From Monarcha castaneiventris obscurior (Eukaryota; Chordata; Aves; Passeriformes; Monarchidae), in assembly GCA_026261815.1 (NCBI GenBank), contig JAMPIT010000174.1, positions 8,618,001-8,682,000 of the forward strand: DNA of 64,000 bases, in the 5' to 3' direction. The stretch's first letter is position 1, and every line of letters starts with the position of its first letter. The translations under genes were made by a program, and so were the position numbers. Positions 58,101 to 62,324 of this stretch are shown here, piece after piece. The notes under the pieces were generated by a model. It was not told the origin of the DNA. It saw nothing but the letters and a program-made list of their open reading frames with translations, and did no database searches.

Positions 58101-59635
58101 AAATGTGCTTTTCTCATATTGGAGTAAATGTGACTTCTTGAGCAGCAAATTTCTTTGGTTCTAAGTGATCACAAAAATTAAGTAATTTTCAAGTATTGAA
58201 CTACTATTTAAAACCTTGTCAAGTTGGACTTATTTTCACGTGCCTAATGCTGACCCAAGTGTCATGCCCAGTGAGTGCCTACAGGGAAGCCCTAACTACA
58301 GTGCAGATGTTTTGCATTCCAGACCAACGAACTGCAGAAGAAGATAAATGACAAAACCCTGGAGATAAGGGCTCTTTTTGCAGAGTTATCCATGAAGCAA
58401 GCACTCGCCATTAAACTCCAGCAGGAAATCAGAGACAAAGAGCAATTTGTGATGACTGCTTCCTTGCCGATAAGTCAAGGCCTTCACCCTCCTAAAGAAG
58501 CAGAAAAGAAACGGTGGAAGATCCTACACAATGAGAAGATGCAAAAAGCAGCAGCTGAAGCCAGAGCTAAAGTGAGTTTTTGTCATACATTGCAAGAGCT
58601 CCAGGAGCCAGTGCAGATGATGGTACAGACAGAGACAACTACTACAGTGGGTTTGTGGAGTTTTAACACTAGTCTGGAAACGCTGCTTAGAGCTGGTCAT
58701 TGAATCCTGAGATCATATACTAAAAGCCTCGCCTTTGATTATAAAAGTAGTTTATGTGACAATGTTGTGGCTGAAGGGCAGGAGAGCCATCAGTGGAATA
58801 CTGCTTTTCATTGGATTTCAAGGTAAAGCTGCAAAATGCGGGGTGTGGGGTTCAGGAGAAGGAAGTTTAGTGTCTCCCACATATAAGATGCAATGAGCAT
58901 CAGATCAGAAGCAGCAAGAAATTGGATTGCTGGGTAAGACACTGAGGTTAGGCAGGGCAGCATAGGAAACAGTGCTTGAAACCCTACCCTGCTGGACACT
59001 GCCTCTGTCCTTGAGATGGTCAGTGATCCCAGAGCACAGAGCTCTGGGAATAATAATAGTTTAGAATAAGAAATTTGTGTCATGAAACATCTCCTCATGC
59101 TGTGACTCAAGTTTCCTTTCAGTGCTGTGCATAAAGGCTCACTGCAGGAACTATGTTCAAGAACAGAATTGTTCCTCAGATGTTCTGTGCACAATTATTA
59201 CAGCTTTTAAAAGTTCATCTTTTCTATTTTCTTGACAAATAACAAGAGCACGACAGGCTCAAACTGTCTACTATTTAAAAGGACAAACTCACATCTACAA
59301 GGTCAAAACCTCATGCTTTCCTTTTAATACCACTTCAGCTTTCCTGGCTTGCCAGGGACTAGACAAACGGTGTTTCCTTTGTTAGGGATTCTGTACATTG
59401 GCTCGGGAGAGCACTGGAGTTCCAAAGCACACAACCCCTGTGTGACCAGGCTGTGTTTCTCTGACAGCACCCTGCAGAGGAGGAACAAGTTGCAGCACCT
59501 GGCCATGCCCCCACTACCCTGGAGGACGGGAGGCTCCCACTGCTGCAGCCCCTCGTGGCTCCCCTCAGACCAAGGGAGCCCAGCCCGAGCCCGAGACATT
59601 TCAAAAAGCCTCCTGCAAAGCTACCTGAAATCTGA
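1088..59635 (+). CDS. CCDC146: CCDC146 gene, coiled-coil domain-containing protein 146 (spliced, 5' end incomplete)
   Basis: Seventeen exons between 23124 and 59635 have GT-AG borders and compatible phases and join without a stop into 886 codons; a candidate eighteenth lies at 1088-1169. The human protein is about 955 residues, so roughly 70 N-terminal residues precede the 23124 exon. The product is almost all E/K/Q/R/L-rich heptad coiled coil, ending in a proline-rich tail. Landmarks matching my recollection of human CCDC146 are AGKxTxxRVAELK near the start, KLxLEKRxxLxD-like central coils, ELSMKQAL near the C terminus and a final K-x-P-x-E-I. In mammals the protein is a microtubule-associated centriole/flagellum component, and loss causes sperm flagellar defects. 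FGL2 is nested on the opposite strand in the large 5' intron, and GSAP is convergent at the 3' end, the same order as in human. Identity is from remembered family sequence, not a search. The 5' boundary given here rests on the weakest exon. Confidence 0.9.
1170..7013. other. Non-coding AT-rich sequence, CCDC146 intron
   Basis: This holds poly-T tracts and many short open frames with no codon bias. An 80-codon plus frame at 2796-3035 looks mildly protein-like but lacks splice support. Part may be distal FGL2 3' UTR. Confidence 0.6.
7014..7060 (+). repeat. CR1 LINE 3'-end fragment
   Basis: AATGATCTTAAAGGTCTTTT and the following CCAAACGAAAGGATTCTATG match the terminal bases of avian CR1 elements, including the ATTCTATG tail. 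It is a very short 5'-truncated copy. Confidence 0.75.
7014..7751 (-). other. FGL2: Probable FGL2 3' UTR, extent uncertain
   Basis: The AT-rich sequence just after the FGL2 stop has no coding signal. Minus-strand AATAAA-like hexamers occur near 7236 and 7080, and any of these or later ones may end the mRNA; mammalian FGL2 has a long 3' UTR. The right-hand boundary is the stop codon, the left-hand boundary is a guess. Confidence 0.4.
7752..8458 (-). CDS. FGL2: FGL2 exon 2 (fibrinogen-related domain)
   Basis: The acceptor is ctttcaccag, followed by 235 codons including TAA. The fibrinogen-related domain is complete: [94 protein letters not shown] and GIFWGTW. Paired cysteines and the calcium-coordinating aspartates are conserved. 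GC content is higher than in the flanks, as usual for avian coding sequence. ORFs on other frames here are shadows. Confidence 0.97.
7752..11854 (-). CDS. FGL2: FGL2, fibroleukin (fibrinogen-like protein 2), complete two-exon gene
   Basis: The two exons (11854-11236 and 8458-7752) join G|TT across a 2,777-base intron to give 441 residues; human is 439. FGL2 is a secreted or membrane-associated fibrinogen-related protein of macrophages, endothelium and regulatory T cells. It has prothrombinase activity and immunoregulatory activity through inhibitory Fc gamma receptors in mammals. Visible in order: a signal peptide ([10 protein letters not shown], cut near residue 22), a cysteine-containing linker, heptad coiled coil about 70-195 with C96, C97, C100, C195 and C199, then a fibrinogen-related domain from about 213 to the end with its four cysteines and the calcium-site [13 protein letters not shown]-x-S/T sites include N183. 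The start codon was chosen because the signal peptide follows it at once and a TATA box sits 50 bases upstream; an earlier in-frame ATG at 11983 lies upstream of that TATA box. The mammalian prothrombinase serine is replaced by K92. Confidence 0.96.
8459..11235 (-). other. FGL2: FGL2 intron
   Basis: This is the 2,777-base single intron of FGL2, phase 1, with GT (gtatgt) and AG (caccag) ends on the minus strand. Apart from the hairpin at 9433-9464 I see nothing in it. Confidence 0.9.
9433..9464. repeat. Perfect 12-bp inverted repeat (hairpin)
   Basis: TTTCTAGGAAAA and TTTTCCTAGAAA are exact reverse complements separated by 8 bases. They lie in the FGL2 intron. Confidence 0.95.
11236..11854 (-). 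CDS. FGL2: FGL2 exon 1 (signal peptide, cysteine linker, coiled coil)
   Basis: Exon 1 carries 206 codons plus one base of V207, ending CAAGACCTG|gtatgt. The order of landmarks is the same as in mammals: a signal peptide, [18 protein letters not shown], then [20 protein letters not shown], then [20 protein letters not shown], then [20 protein letters not shown]. The coding part is one uninterrupted frame. Confidence 0.95.
11904..11909 (-). promoter_or_regulatory. FGL2: TATA box of FGL2
   Basis: On the minus strand TATAAA occurs in the context CCTTATAAAGTTG, 50 bases before the FGL2 start codon. This predicts transcription starting near 11875-11880 and a 5' UTR of about 25 bases. A TATA-driven, short-leader promoter suits an inducible gene such as FGL2. 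Confidence 0.7.
17719..17795 (+). repeat. CR1 LINE 3'-end fragment
   Basis: CCCTGCTTCGAGCAGGAGGT, then TTGGACTAAATGGCATTTAG and AGGTTCCTTTCTGCCTTAAT resemble the CR1 terminus (gagcagggggttggactagatgacc-type). It is diverged and lacks a clear octamer tail. Confidence 0.75.
20081..20118. repeat. T/G-rich simple repeat
   Basis: TTGGTTTTGG and TTTTGTTTTG type low-complexity sequence in intron. Confidence 0.7.
20180..20220. repeat. Imperfect short tandem repeat
   Basis: Three related units, GGTGACTTAATAGA, GTGACTTAAG and GGTAACTTAATAGGG, lie head to tail in intronic DNA. Confidence 0.7.
22138..22615 (+). repeat. CR1 LINE fragment, 3' end missing
   Basis: About 480 bases match the 3' UTR-proximal part of CR1: GTGCAGAGAAGGGAACAGAG, GGTGTTCAGCCTGGAGAAAA, CTCTACAATTACCTGAAAGG, GAAATGGCCTCAAGTTGCAA and TAGGAAAAATTTCTTCACTA follow one another in the usual order. 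The last 100 or so consensus bases are absent, so it was interrupted or deleted after insertion. ORFs here are not genes. Confidence 0.88.
23124..23206 (+). CDS. CCDC146: CCDC146 exon (first firmly recognised)
   Basis: The acceptor is ttccatag and the donor ATAAG|gtataa. It encodes [20 protein letters not shown] and continues to RLHKAVI, matching the family segment AGKxTxxRVAELKxxYTxLH. It starts in phase 0 and ends two bases into a serine codon completed by the next exon. It is the N-terminal start of the coiled-coil region. Confidence 0.85.
23207..27953 (+). other. CCDC146: CCDC146 intron
   Basis: A 4.7 kb intron with a GC-richer patch at about 23730-23930 and a CR1 fragment near its 3' end. 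I see no other feature. Confidence 0.8.
27741..27850 (-). repeat. CR1 LINE 3'-end fragment, inverted
   Basis: CATAGGATGATTCAGGTTTG followed by GGAGGTCCAACCTCCTGTCC and AGGGTCAACTAGGAGGTCAG is the reverse complement of a CR1 3' terminus. It lies just before the 27954 exon of CCDC146. Confidence 0.75.
27954..28157 (+). CDS. CCDC146: CCDC146 exon
   Basis: This 204-base exon lies between acceptor aatgtag and donor GGAATG|gtaggt. It reads (S)[18 protein letters not shown] and on to [20 protein letters not shown]. This corresponds to the conserved STQESEVQLL and QYxNEYNAVKEREFxNxYRL blocks of mammalian CCDC146. It covers residues 28-96 counted from the exon at 23124, and ends with two bases of a split cysteine codon. 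Confidence 0.9.
29690..29960 (-). repeat. Old CR1 LINE fragment, inverted
   Basis: GATGAGTTCCACAGATTAAC, CCCTGTAGTTCTGGTATTGG and GATAGATCTCTTTTGTACAA match in order the reverse-complement text of an old CR1 family shared with other sauropsids (ttccacagattaa / agttcttgtattatg / atagacctctatcat). It is strongly diverged. Confidence 0.55.
34183..34216. repeat. T/G-rich simple repeat
   Basis: A TTTTG/TTGTG-rich low-complexity stretch within intron. Confidence 0.7.
35993..36050 (+). CDS. CCDC146: CCDC146 exon
   Basis: This 58-base exon has acceptor ttttactgtag and donor AAAAG|gtaagt. It encodes (C)[19 protein letters not shown], corresponding to human RLNSLKEEK and following. It ends in phase 0. 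The preceding intron is 7.8 kb. Confidence 0.85.
36599..36772 (+). CDS. CCDC146: CCDC146 exon
   Basis: A 174-base (58-codon) phase 0-0 exon follows tttttaaag and precedes gtaaca. It encodes [20 protein letters not shown] and continues to [15 protein letters not shown], a continuous charged coiled coil. The donor is weaker than average, but the frame reaches a stop five codons further on, so the exon must end near here. Confidence 0.85.
37364..37437 (+). CDS. CCDC146: CCDC146 exon
   Basis: This 74-base exon has acceptor gtcactag and donor AAAAAT|gtatgt. It encodes [20 protein letters not shown] and NQKK, with a split isoleucine completed by the next exon. The 3' end is a run of nine adenines inside coding sequence. 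Confidence 0.85.
38480..38707 (+). CDS. CCDC146: CCDC146 exon
   Basis: A 228-base exon begins after atccacag and ends GACAG|gttaga. It encodes (I)[20 protein letters not shown] continuing to [18 protein letters not shown](R). This is pure heptad coiled coil, residues 198-274 counted from the 23124 exon. Phases on both sides agree with the neighbours. Confidence 0.88.
39623..39809 (+). CDS. CCDC146: CCDC146 exon
   Basis: A 187-base exon lies between acceptor tatatag and donor GCAGAG|gtctgt. It encodes (R)[20 protein letters not shown] and on to [14 protein letters not shown], coiled coil ending in phase 0. An open frame of about 50 codons continues into the intron, but the next exon joins in frame only at this donor. 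Confidence 0.85.
40878..40908. repeat. Perfect 10-bp inverted repeat (hairpin)
   Basis: GGAATGCCAC and GTGGCATTCC are exact reverse complements with an 11-base loop. They lie in a CCDC146 intron. Confidence 0.95.
42062..42345 (-). repeat. CR1 LINE 3' end, inverted
   Basis: AGAATCATTTGGATTGGAAG, GACTTTTAAAGGTCATTTGA, TCCAAACCCCTGCAATAGGC, TTCCAGGGATGGGGCATCAA and CCCTTGTCCTATCACAACAG are the classic reverse-complement CR1 3' sequence. It is about 280 bases, moderately diverged. Confidence 0.92.
43074..43169 (+). CDS. CCDC146: CCDC146 exon
   Basis: A 96-base (32-codon) phase 0-0 exon has acceptor tttttgtag and donor AACAG|gtgctg. It encodes [20 protein letters not shown] followed by [12 protein letters not shown]. 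It contains a nine-adenine run in coding sequence. Confidence 0.85.
44157..44327 (+). CDS. CCDC146: CCDC146 exon
   Basis: A 171-base (57-codon) phase 0-0 exon has acceptor ttctttag and donor CCAAG|gtaaaa. It encodes [20 protein letters not shown] and continues to [17 protein letters not shown]. The MLEExIAxExLLxxEQEK block resembles the mammalian protein. Confidence 0.88.
44540..45022 (+). repeat. CR1 LINE 3' end with octamer tail
   Basis: A GC-rich block carries GTCTAGAGGAGGGCATCAAA, AGGAGCAGCTGAGGGCACTT, GTCTGCTCAGCCTGGAGGAG, TTAGGTTGGCTATCAGGAAA, AGGGTGGTTGGGCACTGGAA and ends ATTCTGTGATTCTGAG, two copies of the CR1 terminal octamer. It looks the youngest CR1 here. Long ORFs on both strands within it are not genes. 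Confidence 0.92.
46157..46245 (+). CDS. CCDC146: CCDC146 exon
   Basis: An 89-base exon lies between aatttcag and AAAGA|gtaaga. It encodes [20 protein letters not shown] followed by KKMKKENQK, with a split glutamate. Only 116 bases of intron separate it from the next exon. Confidence 0.85.
46362..46526 (+). CDS. CCDC146: CCDC146 exon
   Basis: A 165-base exon with acceptor atttctgcag and strong donor GAAAG|gtgagt. It encodes (E)[20 protein letters not shown] and on to [20 protein letters not shown], coiled coil. Phases are compatible with both neighbours. Confidence 0.88.
48835..49053 (+). CDS. CCDC146: CCDC146 exon
   Basis: A 219-base exon follows gttaaag and ends GAGAG|gtacat. It encodes (R)[20 protein letters not shown] and continues to [20 protein letters not shown], ending NE(R). 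It is coiled coil, residues 510-583 counted from the 23124 exon. Confidence 0.88.
49659..49887 (+). CDS. CCDC146: CCDC146 exon
   Basis: A 229-base exon with acceptor cttatttcag and donor ATACAG|gttggt. It encodes (S)[20 protein letters not shown] and on to [13 protein letters not shown] and [10 protein letters not shown]. It is strikingly close to the mammalian LLEREEExxxFYEKI, FLKMKIAEKQRQI and LDADLAVLQIQ blocks, so this is one of the strongest identity anchors. Confidence 0.93.
50645..50716. repeat. 36-bp tandem duplication
   Basis: Two copies of a 36-base unit, AAATTTTATGCTCTGCTACA followed by AGAATAAAACATAGCC, lie head to tail at 50645-50680 and 50681-50716. They differ at one base (AGCC versus AGTC). 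It is intronic. Confidence 0.95.
51589..51680. repeat. Direct local repeat, copy 1
   Basis: ACCAGACCTCTTTGAAGCAA through GCTAGTAACATGGACTAGGT to AGAAATATTTACAGAC recurs 336 bases downstream at 51925-52016. The repeat is intronic and of unknown family. Confidence 0.8.
51925..52016. repeat. Direct local repeat, copy 2
   Basis: This is the second copy of the segment at 51589-51680, same orientation and same length, with a variable middle and shared core TGCTAGTAACATGGACTAGG. Confidence 0.8.
52360..53170 (-). repeat. Long old CR1 LINE copy, inverted
   Basis: Starting CATAGAATAATGGGACTAGT and running through CAGTCTTTCCTTAACAGTGG, AGATTTTCTTGACCTTTAGC, GCATCCAGGTATGGTGGCAC, AATTTTGAATTTGAATCTTT and ACTTGCAACCTCTCTGAGCT, this follows the reverse complement of an old CR1 3' UTR and C-terminal coding region. 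Weaker similarity may continue to about 53550. It lies in the 5.3 kb intron between exons 49659-49887 and 55222-55350. Confidence 0.7.
53694..53714. repeat. (AAAG)n microsatellite
   Basis: About five perfect AAAG-type units at the edge of the long CR1-derived region. Confidence 0.9.
55222..55350 (+). CDS. CCDC146: CCDC146 exon
   Basis: A 129-base (43-codon) phase 0-0 exon has acceptor tttgctag and donor GAACAG|gtaacg. It encodes [20 protein letters not shown] continuing to [12 protein letters not shown]. It corresponds to the mammalian FSQCTDRVKDLEK region. The middle is less heptad-like. Confidence 0.9.
56837..56974 (+). CDS. CCDC146: CCDC146 exon
   Basis: A 138-base (46-codon) phase 0-0 exon has acceptor cctactgcag and donor GAGG|gtaaga. 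It encodes [20 protein letters not shown] continuing to [20 protein letters not shown] and RR. It matches the mammalian LxLQLxKKEEKLLEKDFxxE and LTDRL...KQDTLLLAKK block. It is GC-richer than upstream exons. Confidence 0.93.
58323..58571 (+). CDS. CCDC146: CCDC146 exon
   Basis: A 249-base (83-codon) phase 0-0 exon has acceptor cattccag and donor GCTAAA|gtgagt. It encodes [20 protein letters not shown], then [20 protein letters not shown], and ends [11 protein letters not shown]. The [20 protein letters not shown] block is nearly identical to mammalian CCDC146. Confidence 0.95.
59468..59635 (+). CDS. CCDC146: CCDC146 last coding exon with stop
   Basis: After acceptor ttctctgacag, 55 codons and a TGA are open in the required phase 0. 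The peptide begins [12 protein letters not shown], passes through the proline-rich [20 protein letters not shown] and ends [12 protein letters not shown]. This fits the mammalian proline-rich tail, with LPLPKPYGALAPFKPSEP in the middle and a KPVEI terminus. An overlapping frame stays open for longer but does not fit the phase or the family. Confidence 0.88.
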   Translation, partial: HPAEEEQVAAPGHAPTTLEDGRLPLLQPLVAPLRPREPSPSPRHFKKPPAKLPEI

Positions 59636-60330
59636 ACAGACAGCACCTGAAGCAGGAGAGACCAGCACCAGCTGCTGGATCACAAGAGTCAGCAGCATTT
59701 ACACTGCACTGAAGGAAGATCTGTAGGTGTTCAGCCAAATTCCATACAAAACAAAATTGTCCATGCCAAAAGCATAGCTAACTAGTCGATGATCCAGGGT
59801 CCCTTCTCCTGGTATCCCAAATGCAGTGCAGTGTTTTCAAGTGTTAAGAAAAGTGAGTGACCCTCATGCTATGCTTTTTTTTTTTCAGGTGAAGTTTTAT
59901 TACATCTGTAGATATGTTATAATACATTCATTAAAAAGAACAGGCTAGAAAATCTTCTCTTGTTATTAATATAATACAAAGTAATCACCTCTTATACACA
60001 TATACCAACATGGCTTTCTGCAGTCTGGGACTGGAGTTTACGCTTCCCAGAGAAACTCTAATTATACTGAGACAAATATTCCTTCCCACTGTGCAGTCAC
60101 TGAGACAGCTAAACCTTCATGGATAGAAATGACAAGGGAGTGACCATGAACTGGCAAAGTCACTCCCAGGAACTGGATCTTTTTATTTCACTGGTAAGGA
60201 ACAGGGAGCATCAATGGAAACTACTCAGACACAATATCAGAGGTTGTCTTGAAAACCTCCCAAATATATCAAATTTAATGAGTTTCTCTAGTTCAATACT
60301 CTGGAATTTTGTAGAGTTTTTGTAAAATCC

Positions 60331-60336
60331 AATAAA
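60331..60336 (+). terminator. CCDC146: Candidate poly(A) signal of CCDC146
   Basis: AATAAA lies 695 bases after the CCDC146 stop. A weaker ATTAAA at 59930-59935 could also be used. The 3' UTR would span about 59636-60355 and hold no coding signal. Confidence 0.4.
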
Positions 60337-60651
60337 GGCTGCAGAAATCCTGCATGTCACAACTTGGCAATTTTCTCTGTGTAGCAAATTGCTATTACCA
60401 TTTTAAATTAATGTCACAGTTCAGAATTTAAAACAAAAGAACAAACAACACTGGCTCAGTTACATACAAACAGAAGTTGAAAACAAAGGAAAAACAGCCT
60501 GCCTAATTTCTTTCTGAAGCTGAGGTTTGAACTGTAACACTAGAAGTTGTAAAAAAGAATTATGTAAAACTCTGTCCAAGCCACTGTTAAAAGAAATTTC
60601 TAAAGCTTTTTTCTTATCCTATATTGCTTACAATATATTATATATATCTTT

Positions 60652-60700
60652 AAAAAACAACAAAAAACCCCACAAACAAACAAAACAAACTCCCAACAAA
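60652..60700. repeat. A/C-rich simple repeat
   Basis: An AAAC-type low-complexity stretch between the convergent CCDC146 and GSAP ends. Confidence 0.7.
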
Positions 60701-60885
60701 ATCTGTCGCATGCACTTTAAAGAGATTATATACACAAGCGAAAATATTAGAATACAGCTCCAGAAGCAGAAGTATCATAAGGTAACTGATACCACCACAA
60801 GGAATGAATACCTCCTTACTCATGCCTGACATAAAAAGATATTTGTTATTCTTACCTGCTTTACACAATCACACCAAGAAATCCT

Positions 60886-60891
60886 TTTATT
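60886..60891 (-). terminator. GSAP: Poly(A) signal of GSAP
   Basis: On the minus strand AATAAA lies 15 bases past the GSAP stop and is followed by a GT-rich stretch (TTGGTGTGATTGTGT) suited to the cleavage factor. If used, the 3' UTR would be only about 40 bases. Confidence 0.5.
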
Positions 60892-60906
60892 AATCCAAGT
60901 AAACAG

Positions 60907-61031
60907 TTACTGGTTCTTGTTACTGTACAACTGGACTGCCTTTTCTAGCATTGTCTTGCTAAAAGAAGTGACATTTATACCAATTTTCACAGCATGTTTT
61001 GATGCACGCTGTTGTTCCACTTCTTTGACCA
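60907..61031 (-). CDS. GSAP: GSAP last exon with stop
   Basis: On the minus strand the acceptor follows gtttcattttgaag. The first two bases complete a valine codon, and 40 further codons run to TAA at 60909-60907: VKEVEQQRASKHAVKIGINV, TSFSKTMLEKAVQLYSNKNQ. An AATAAA follows 15 bases after the stop. Confidence 0.85.
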
Positions 61032-62324
61032 CTTCAAAATGAAACCACAGATATATTTCAAACCTGGGGTTATGTCAAATGCATTTCTCTAGGATTTATC
61101 TAGAAGTCAGTAATTTCAACCTCAGCATGTTGGACTAAACACCATTTTGAGTAGCTCATGTCAGTACTGGCAACTACCCAAAACTGCAGGTTATTTGGGA
61201 AAAAACATTGCATTTAAATGAATACTTTTACAGAGGCACAACAGTTTGACAGCCTTCTTCAACAGCATGTTATTTCAGGAATATCTGAGGCCCAGAAGTG
61301 TCATAGTGTGCTTGAGTGCTGTTTCCTCTACAAATCTTGCATTTACATGGTCTTGTTTTTCACATGGATGCACACCTAGAGAAACATAGTGAGGAAGTAT
61401 TTACAAAATTGTACGTGCTCCTGTACACTTACAGTCCTGCAGTCTATTAAACATCTTCATCTACAAGACCAAAAGACAAGGGCTAATAGGACTGTGTTTT
61501 CATGCACCCAAAATACCTACAGCTTTCAGTGGTGCCCTTTGGATGCTCATCCATTATGAAAACTGTCCTATCAGTGGGATGTAAGTAAATTGTATCCCAC
61601 ACAGAGGGAAGACTTTCTGGAGGCTGGACTTCCAAACCAATTTGACATTGGAGATCCAAACCCAGACTGAAGCACAGTGGCTGTGTTGGTGCTAGTGCAT
61701 GAAATGGCCCAGGACACATGCCCATGAACTGCTACATGGTTTAACTCTTTTTCCTCCCTAGATAGCAGGGGGAGGAATACATGGAGAATGTATTCTCCCG
61801 ATACATGGAGAATCTTGTCCCCTGACACTTTCCTTCACCAGAAAGACAACCAAAGCTATGTGCTCAGACATCACTGGAGTTCTAATAACTCAGTTATGTC
61901 ACTATAGGCAGGATACATCTGAGTGAGCATCAGAGGGTAACGAGCACTGGTCTTCCAAAGTACAGAATTAACTTTACCTTGATTCTCTATCTCTGTCAAC
62001 ATATTAGTCAGGTAGTTCAGTGGCAAAAACTCGACAGGGACTGAGAGTCTCTCAGGGATAGGCCTGCTGCACTGTAAGGGAAACCATTTCAGGTTAGTTC
62101 ACAAAGTCACACAGTACCAAGGTTCAGTGTTTCTTTAGTGTGTTATGGTCCACAGAAAGCTCAGGAATCTCAACACTCTCAAAGCATAAGATCCAAAAAC
62201 ATGGCCTCTGTATCCTTACCTGCCTGTTTCCCAGCTTCCCGAGCAAAAGTTTCACATATTTCCGTGCAATTAAATTTGCATTTATCGGATGATTCCAGTA
62301 CTGGCGGACCTTTTGACCAAGAGC
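60907..62324 (-). CDS. GSAP: GSAP, gamma-secretase activating protein, last three coding exons (partial)
   Basis: Three minus-strand exons (62324-62220, 62071-61978, 61031-60907) join in phase into 107 codons plus stop. They read ALGQKVRQYWNHPINANLIA, then CSRPIPERLSVPVEFLPLNY, then VVKEVEQQRASKHAVKIGIN and the terminus KAVQLYSNKNQ. I assign GSAP from the FLPLNYL and QKVxQYWxHP motifs and from gene order, since in vertebrates GSAP follows CCDC146 in convergent orientation. GSAP is processed to a C-terminal fragment of about 16 kDa reported to bind gamma-secretase and the APP C-terminal fragment; these exons would be the end of that fragment. Its effect on amyloid production is disputed. Earlier exons lie to the right of 62324, most of them outside the window. 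Confidence 0.85.
61978..62071 (-). CDS. GSAP: GSAP exon (second from last)
   Basis: On the minus strand acceptor tttcccttacag opens a 94-base exon ending AATCAAG|gtaaag. It encodes CSRPIPERLSVPVEFLPLNY followed by LTNMLTEIENQ. Two nearby downstream AGs are possible alternative acceptors, but this one has the pyrimidine tract and keeps the frame with the preceding exon. Only 148 bases of intron precede it. Confidence 0.85.
62220..62324 (-). CDS. GSAP: GSAP exon (third from last)
   Basis: On the minus strand the acceptor is tttgcttactag and the donor AGGCAG|gtaagg, enclosing 105 bases (35 codons) in phase 0-0. It encodes ALGQKVRQYWNHPINANLIA followed by RKYVKLLLGKLGNRQ, an amphipathic helical stretch. 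Confidence 0.85.

Larger units (their letters stand above)
55351..59467 (+). other. CCDC146: CCDC146 introns around exons 56837 and 58323
   Basis: Introns of 1486, 1348 and 896 bases, GC-richer than upstream. Long frames on the minus strand at 55605-56298 have no splice or family support. Confidence 0.8.
59636..60906. other. Space between convergent CCDC146 and GSAP stops
   Basis: These 1,271 bases hold the CCDC146 3' UTR, A/C-rich simple sequence and poly(A) signals on both strands. No further gene is seen. Confidence 0.75.

Noticed and set aside
59349..59726. 125-codon frame across the last CCDC146 exon
   Set aside because: It is in a different phase from the 58323-58571 exon and unlike the family; the phase 0 reading ends with the expected tail.
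61777..61813. 13-bp direct repeat ATACATGGAGAAT with an 8-bp hairpin (GAATACAT/ATGTATTC)
   Set aside because: It is too short to distinguish from chance; noted only as a local quirk in a GSAP intron.
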